From JBFHNV01 sp965365655 (GTDB lineage Bacteria; Pseudomonadota; Gammaproteobacteria; HK1), in the NCBI GenBank assembly GCA_965365655.1, contig CBDUCN010000264.1, positions 1-7,602 on the forward strand: a stretch of DNA of 7,602 nucleotides, in the 5' to 3' direction. The position numbers were made by a program, and so were the translations under genes. Below the pieces are notes generated by a model. That model was not told where the DNA came from and made no database searches. It saw only the letters and a program-made list of their open reading frames with translations. This document shows positions 6,370-7,602 of the stretch, piece by piece (positions within the stretch are counted from its first letter, which is position 1; each line of letters begins with the position of its first letter).

Positions 6370-6419
6370 CTCGAAGGCCCCGCAGAGGGCCGCCGCGAAC
6401 GAGGAGAGGCCCGTCAGCC

Positions 6420-6647
6420 TTGAACACGCGCCGCCCCCGCGCACCTCCCTCCGTGGCCCGCGTTGCCGCGTGTGCGCTGTTCGTCTGCGGCCCGGCCGCG
6501 TCTGCGCTGGACCCCGGGGCCATCGCCGGGTCAATGGCCGCGCCGGCGCTGCACGGCGTCTGCGCGCTGCTGCGCGGCGTGACGGCGCGGGTCGCCGGCG
6601 ACGCGCCGTCGGCGGGCGCCCCCGTCACGCTGGGGCTGCGCAACTGA
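6420..6647 (+). CDS. Small probable exported protein of unknown function (TTG start)
   Basis: I do not recognise this 75-aa product. The N-terminus looks like a signal peptide: a basic, Pro-rich start (NTRRPRAPP), a hydrophobic core VAACALFVCGPA, and a cleavage-type AASA before LDPG at about residue 29. The predicted mature part is only about 46 residues, Ala/Gly-rich, with one cysteine (in HGVCALL). The TTG at 6420 is favoured because of the purine-rich GAGGAGAGG (6401-6409), about 10 nt upstream. A GTG at 6453 would leave a shorter but still signal-like protein. Third codon positions are mostly G or C, in keeping with the neighbouring real genes. The upstream gap holds a CRP-like palindrome. 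It converges with the ACR3 gene. It could be a real small secreted protein or a chance ORF; evidence is moderate. Confidence 0.5.
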   Translation: MNTRRPRAPPSVARVAACALFVCGPAASALDPGAIAGSMAAPALHGVCALLRGVTARVAGDAPSAGAPVTLGLRN

Positions 6648-6760
6648 ACGGCCCTGCCCGCCGGCGCCGGTGCGGGCGGCGATGCCGGCAATCCGCGGCC
6701 ATCGCGGCGCGTGCAGCGCGCCCGGCACCGCGGGCGACGGCGCGGTGAGCGCAGCGCGCG
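6648..6760. other. Convergent intergenic gap with a GC hairpin
   Basis: This gap separates the small plus-strand ORF from the minus-strand ACR3 gene. GCCCGC (6656-6661) and GCGGGC (6672-6677) form a 6-bp stem around a 10-nt loop that is itself nearly palindromic (CGGCGCCG). There is no T-run on either strand, so a bidirectional terminator is only a possibility. The gap also holds one copy of the 12-mer GCGCCCGGCACC (6718-6729). Confidence 0.35.
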
Positions 6761-7602
6761 CTACGCCGGCGCCGCCGCGAACCACCCCCGCGTGCGCAGG
6801 CTGAAGCGCACCAGCGCGATCATCAGCGGCACCTCGATCAGCACGCCCACCACGGTCGCGAGCGCGGCGCCGGACGACAGCCCGAACAGCATCACCGAGG
6901 TCGCGATGGCCACCTCGAAGTGGTTCGACGCGCCGATCATCGCGGCCGGCGCGGCGTCCTCGTAGCGCAGCCGGAGGACGCGCGCGAGCCAGTAGCCGAG
7001 CGCGTAGATCAGCAGCGTCTGGATCGTGAGCGGCACCGCGATCCAGACGATCGTCAGCGGGTTCTCGACGATCAGATCGCCCTTGAAGGAGAACAGCAGC
7101 ACCAGGGTCAGCAGCAGCGCGCCGATGGTGACCGGCGTGAGCCGGTGCAGGAAGCGCTCGCGGAACCAGTCCTCGCCGCGCGCGGCGATGATCCAGCGCC
7201 GCGACCAGTATCCGGCCAGCAGCGGCAGCGCGACGTAGATGCCGATCGACAGCGCGAGCGCCTGCCACGGCACGGGCAGGCGCCCGACGCCGAGCAGCAG
7301 CCCGCCGAGCACGCCGTAGAGCACCAGCATGGTCAACGAGTTGAGCGCGACCATGACCAGCGTCAGGCCGTCGTTGCCGCGCGCGAGGTAGCCCCACACC
7401 AGCACCATCGCCGTGCACGGCGCGATGCCGAGCAGGATGCAGCCCGCGAGGTAGCTGCGCCACAGCGGCACCTCGAGCATCTTCACGCCGTCCACCAGGA
7501 CCACGGTGCCGGCGCCGTTGGTCGCGCCAGGCTCGAGATCGAGGCCCAGCGGCATCTTCACGAGGTCGGTCGCGTCCGGGCCGATGAAGCCGAGGAACAG
7601 CG
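6761..7602 (-). CDS. ACR3-family arsenite efflux permease (5' end outside the window)
   Basis: ACR3 permeases export arsenite (As(III)) across the inner membrane, driven by the proton motive force. This C-terminal 280 or so residues is rich in membrane segments. It contains the family marks: the conserved cysteine in GIAPCTAMVLVW (Cys codon 7415-7417), the ARGNDG loop, PLLAGYWSRR, EDAAPAAMIGASNHFEVAIATSVMLFG, and GAALATVVGVLIEVPLM with the conserved Glu (codon 6833-6835). The Cys and Glu are the residues tied to transport in studied ACR3 proteins. The frame stays open to the right edge (LFLGFIGPDATDL precedes the GTG at 7559-7561), so that GTG is internal, not the start. About 100 N-terminal residues are probably missing. 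The stop is TAG at 6761-6763. Other ars genes, if any, would lie to the right and are not visible. Confidence 0.92.
   Translation of the reverse strand, partial: LFLGFIGPDATDLVKMPLGLDLEPGATNGAGTVVLVDGVKMLEVPLWRSYLAGCILLGIAPCTAMVLVWGYLARGNDGLTLVMVALNSLTMLVLYGVLGGLLLGVGRLPVPWQALALSIGIYVALPLLAGYWSRRWIIAARGEDWFRERFLHRLTPVTIGALLLTLVLLFSFKGDLIVENPLTIVWIAVPLTIQTLLIYALGYWLARVLRLRYEDAAPAAMIGASNHFEVAIATSVMLFGLSSGAALATVVGVLIEVPLMIALVRFSLRTRGWFAAAPA

Noticed and set aside
6338..6748. 136-codon plus-strand ORF from a TTG at 6338
   Set aside because: No domain or signal sequence, it turns Arg-rich, and it overlaps the better-supported small ORF at 6420-6647.

Overview
The window is about 7.6 kb of very GC-rich DNA (roughly three quarters G+C by eye). 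It most likely comes from the chromosome of a gammaproteobacterium. The evidence is the gene order asmA-type gene, mutY, yggX, tRNA-Phe. The mutY-yggX pairing is classic for Gammaproteobacteria (as in E. coli), and from memory pseudomonads also have an asmA-like gene just before mutY. No species can be named from the sequence alone.

Left part (87-5225): three co-directional plus-strand genes. The first encodes an unusually long AsmA-family envelope protein (1187 aa) with internal duplications. The second is mutY, the A/G-specific adenine glycosylase that acts on 8-oxoG:A mispairs, with its 4Fe-4S cysteines and catalytic Glu and Asp all intact. The third is yggX, a small protein linked to Fe(II) handling and protection of Fe-S clusters from oxidation. 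mutY and yggX fit together: a base-excision repair enzyme that carries an Fe-S cluster beside a factor that protects such clusters.

Middle (5226-5555): a self-contained tRNA-Phe(GAA) unit. It has a good sigma-70-type promoter (TTGACG, 17 nt, TTTAAT), an encoded CCA end and a 9-bp intrinsic terminator. A perfect 12-bp GC-rich hairpin lies between it and the next gene.

Right part (5556-7602): an exported retropepsin-like aspartic protease with an STN-like N-terminal region (plus strand); a relatively AT-rich gap with a CRP-type palindrome; a probable small exported protein of unknown function with a TTG start (plus strand); and, convergent on the minus strand, the C-terminal part of an ACR3-family arsenite efflux permease whose 5' end lies beyond the right edge.

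No gene-free stretch exceeds 300 bases; the longest is about 180 (6240-6419). I saw no CRISPR array, insertion sequence, integrase or phage gene. I did not find a clearly new multi-gene system. The least explained items are the AsmA internal repeats, the 5460-5489 hairpin, and the AT-rich regulatory-looking gap with the small exported ORF. Nearly every frame of this GC-rich DNA contains long spurious ORFs, and these were discarded.
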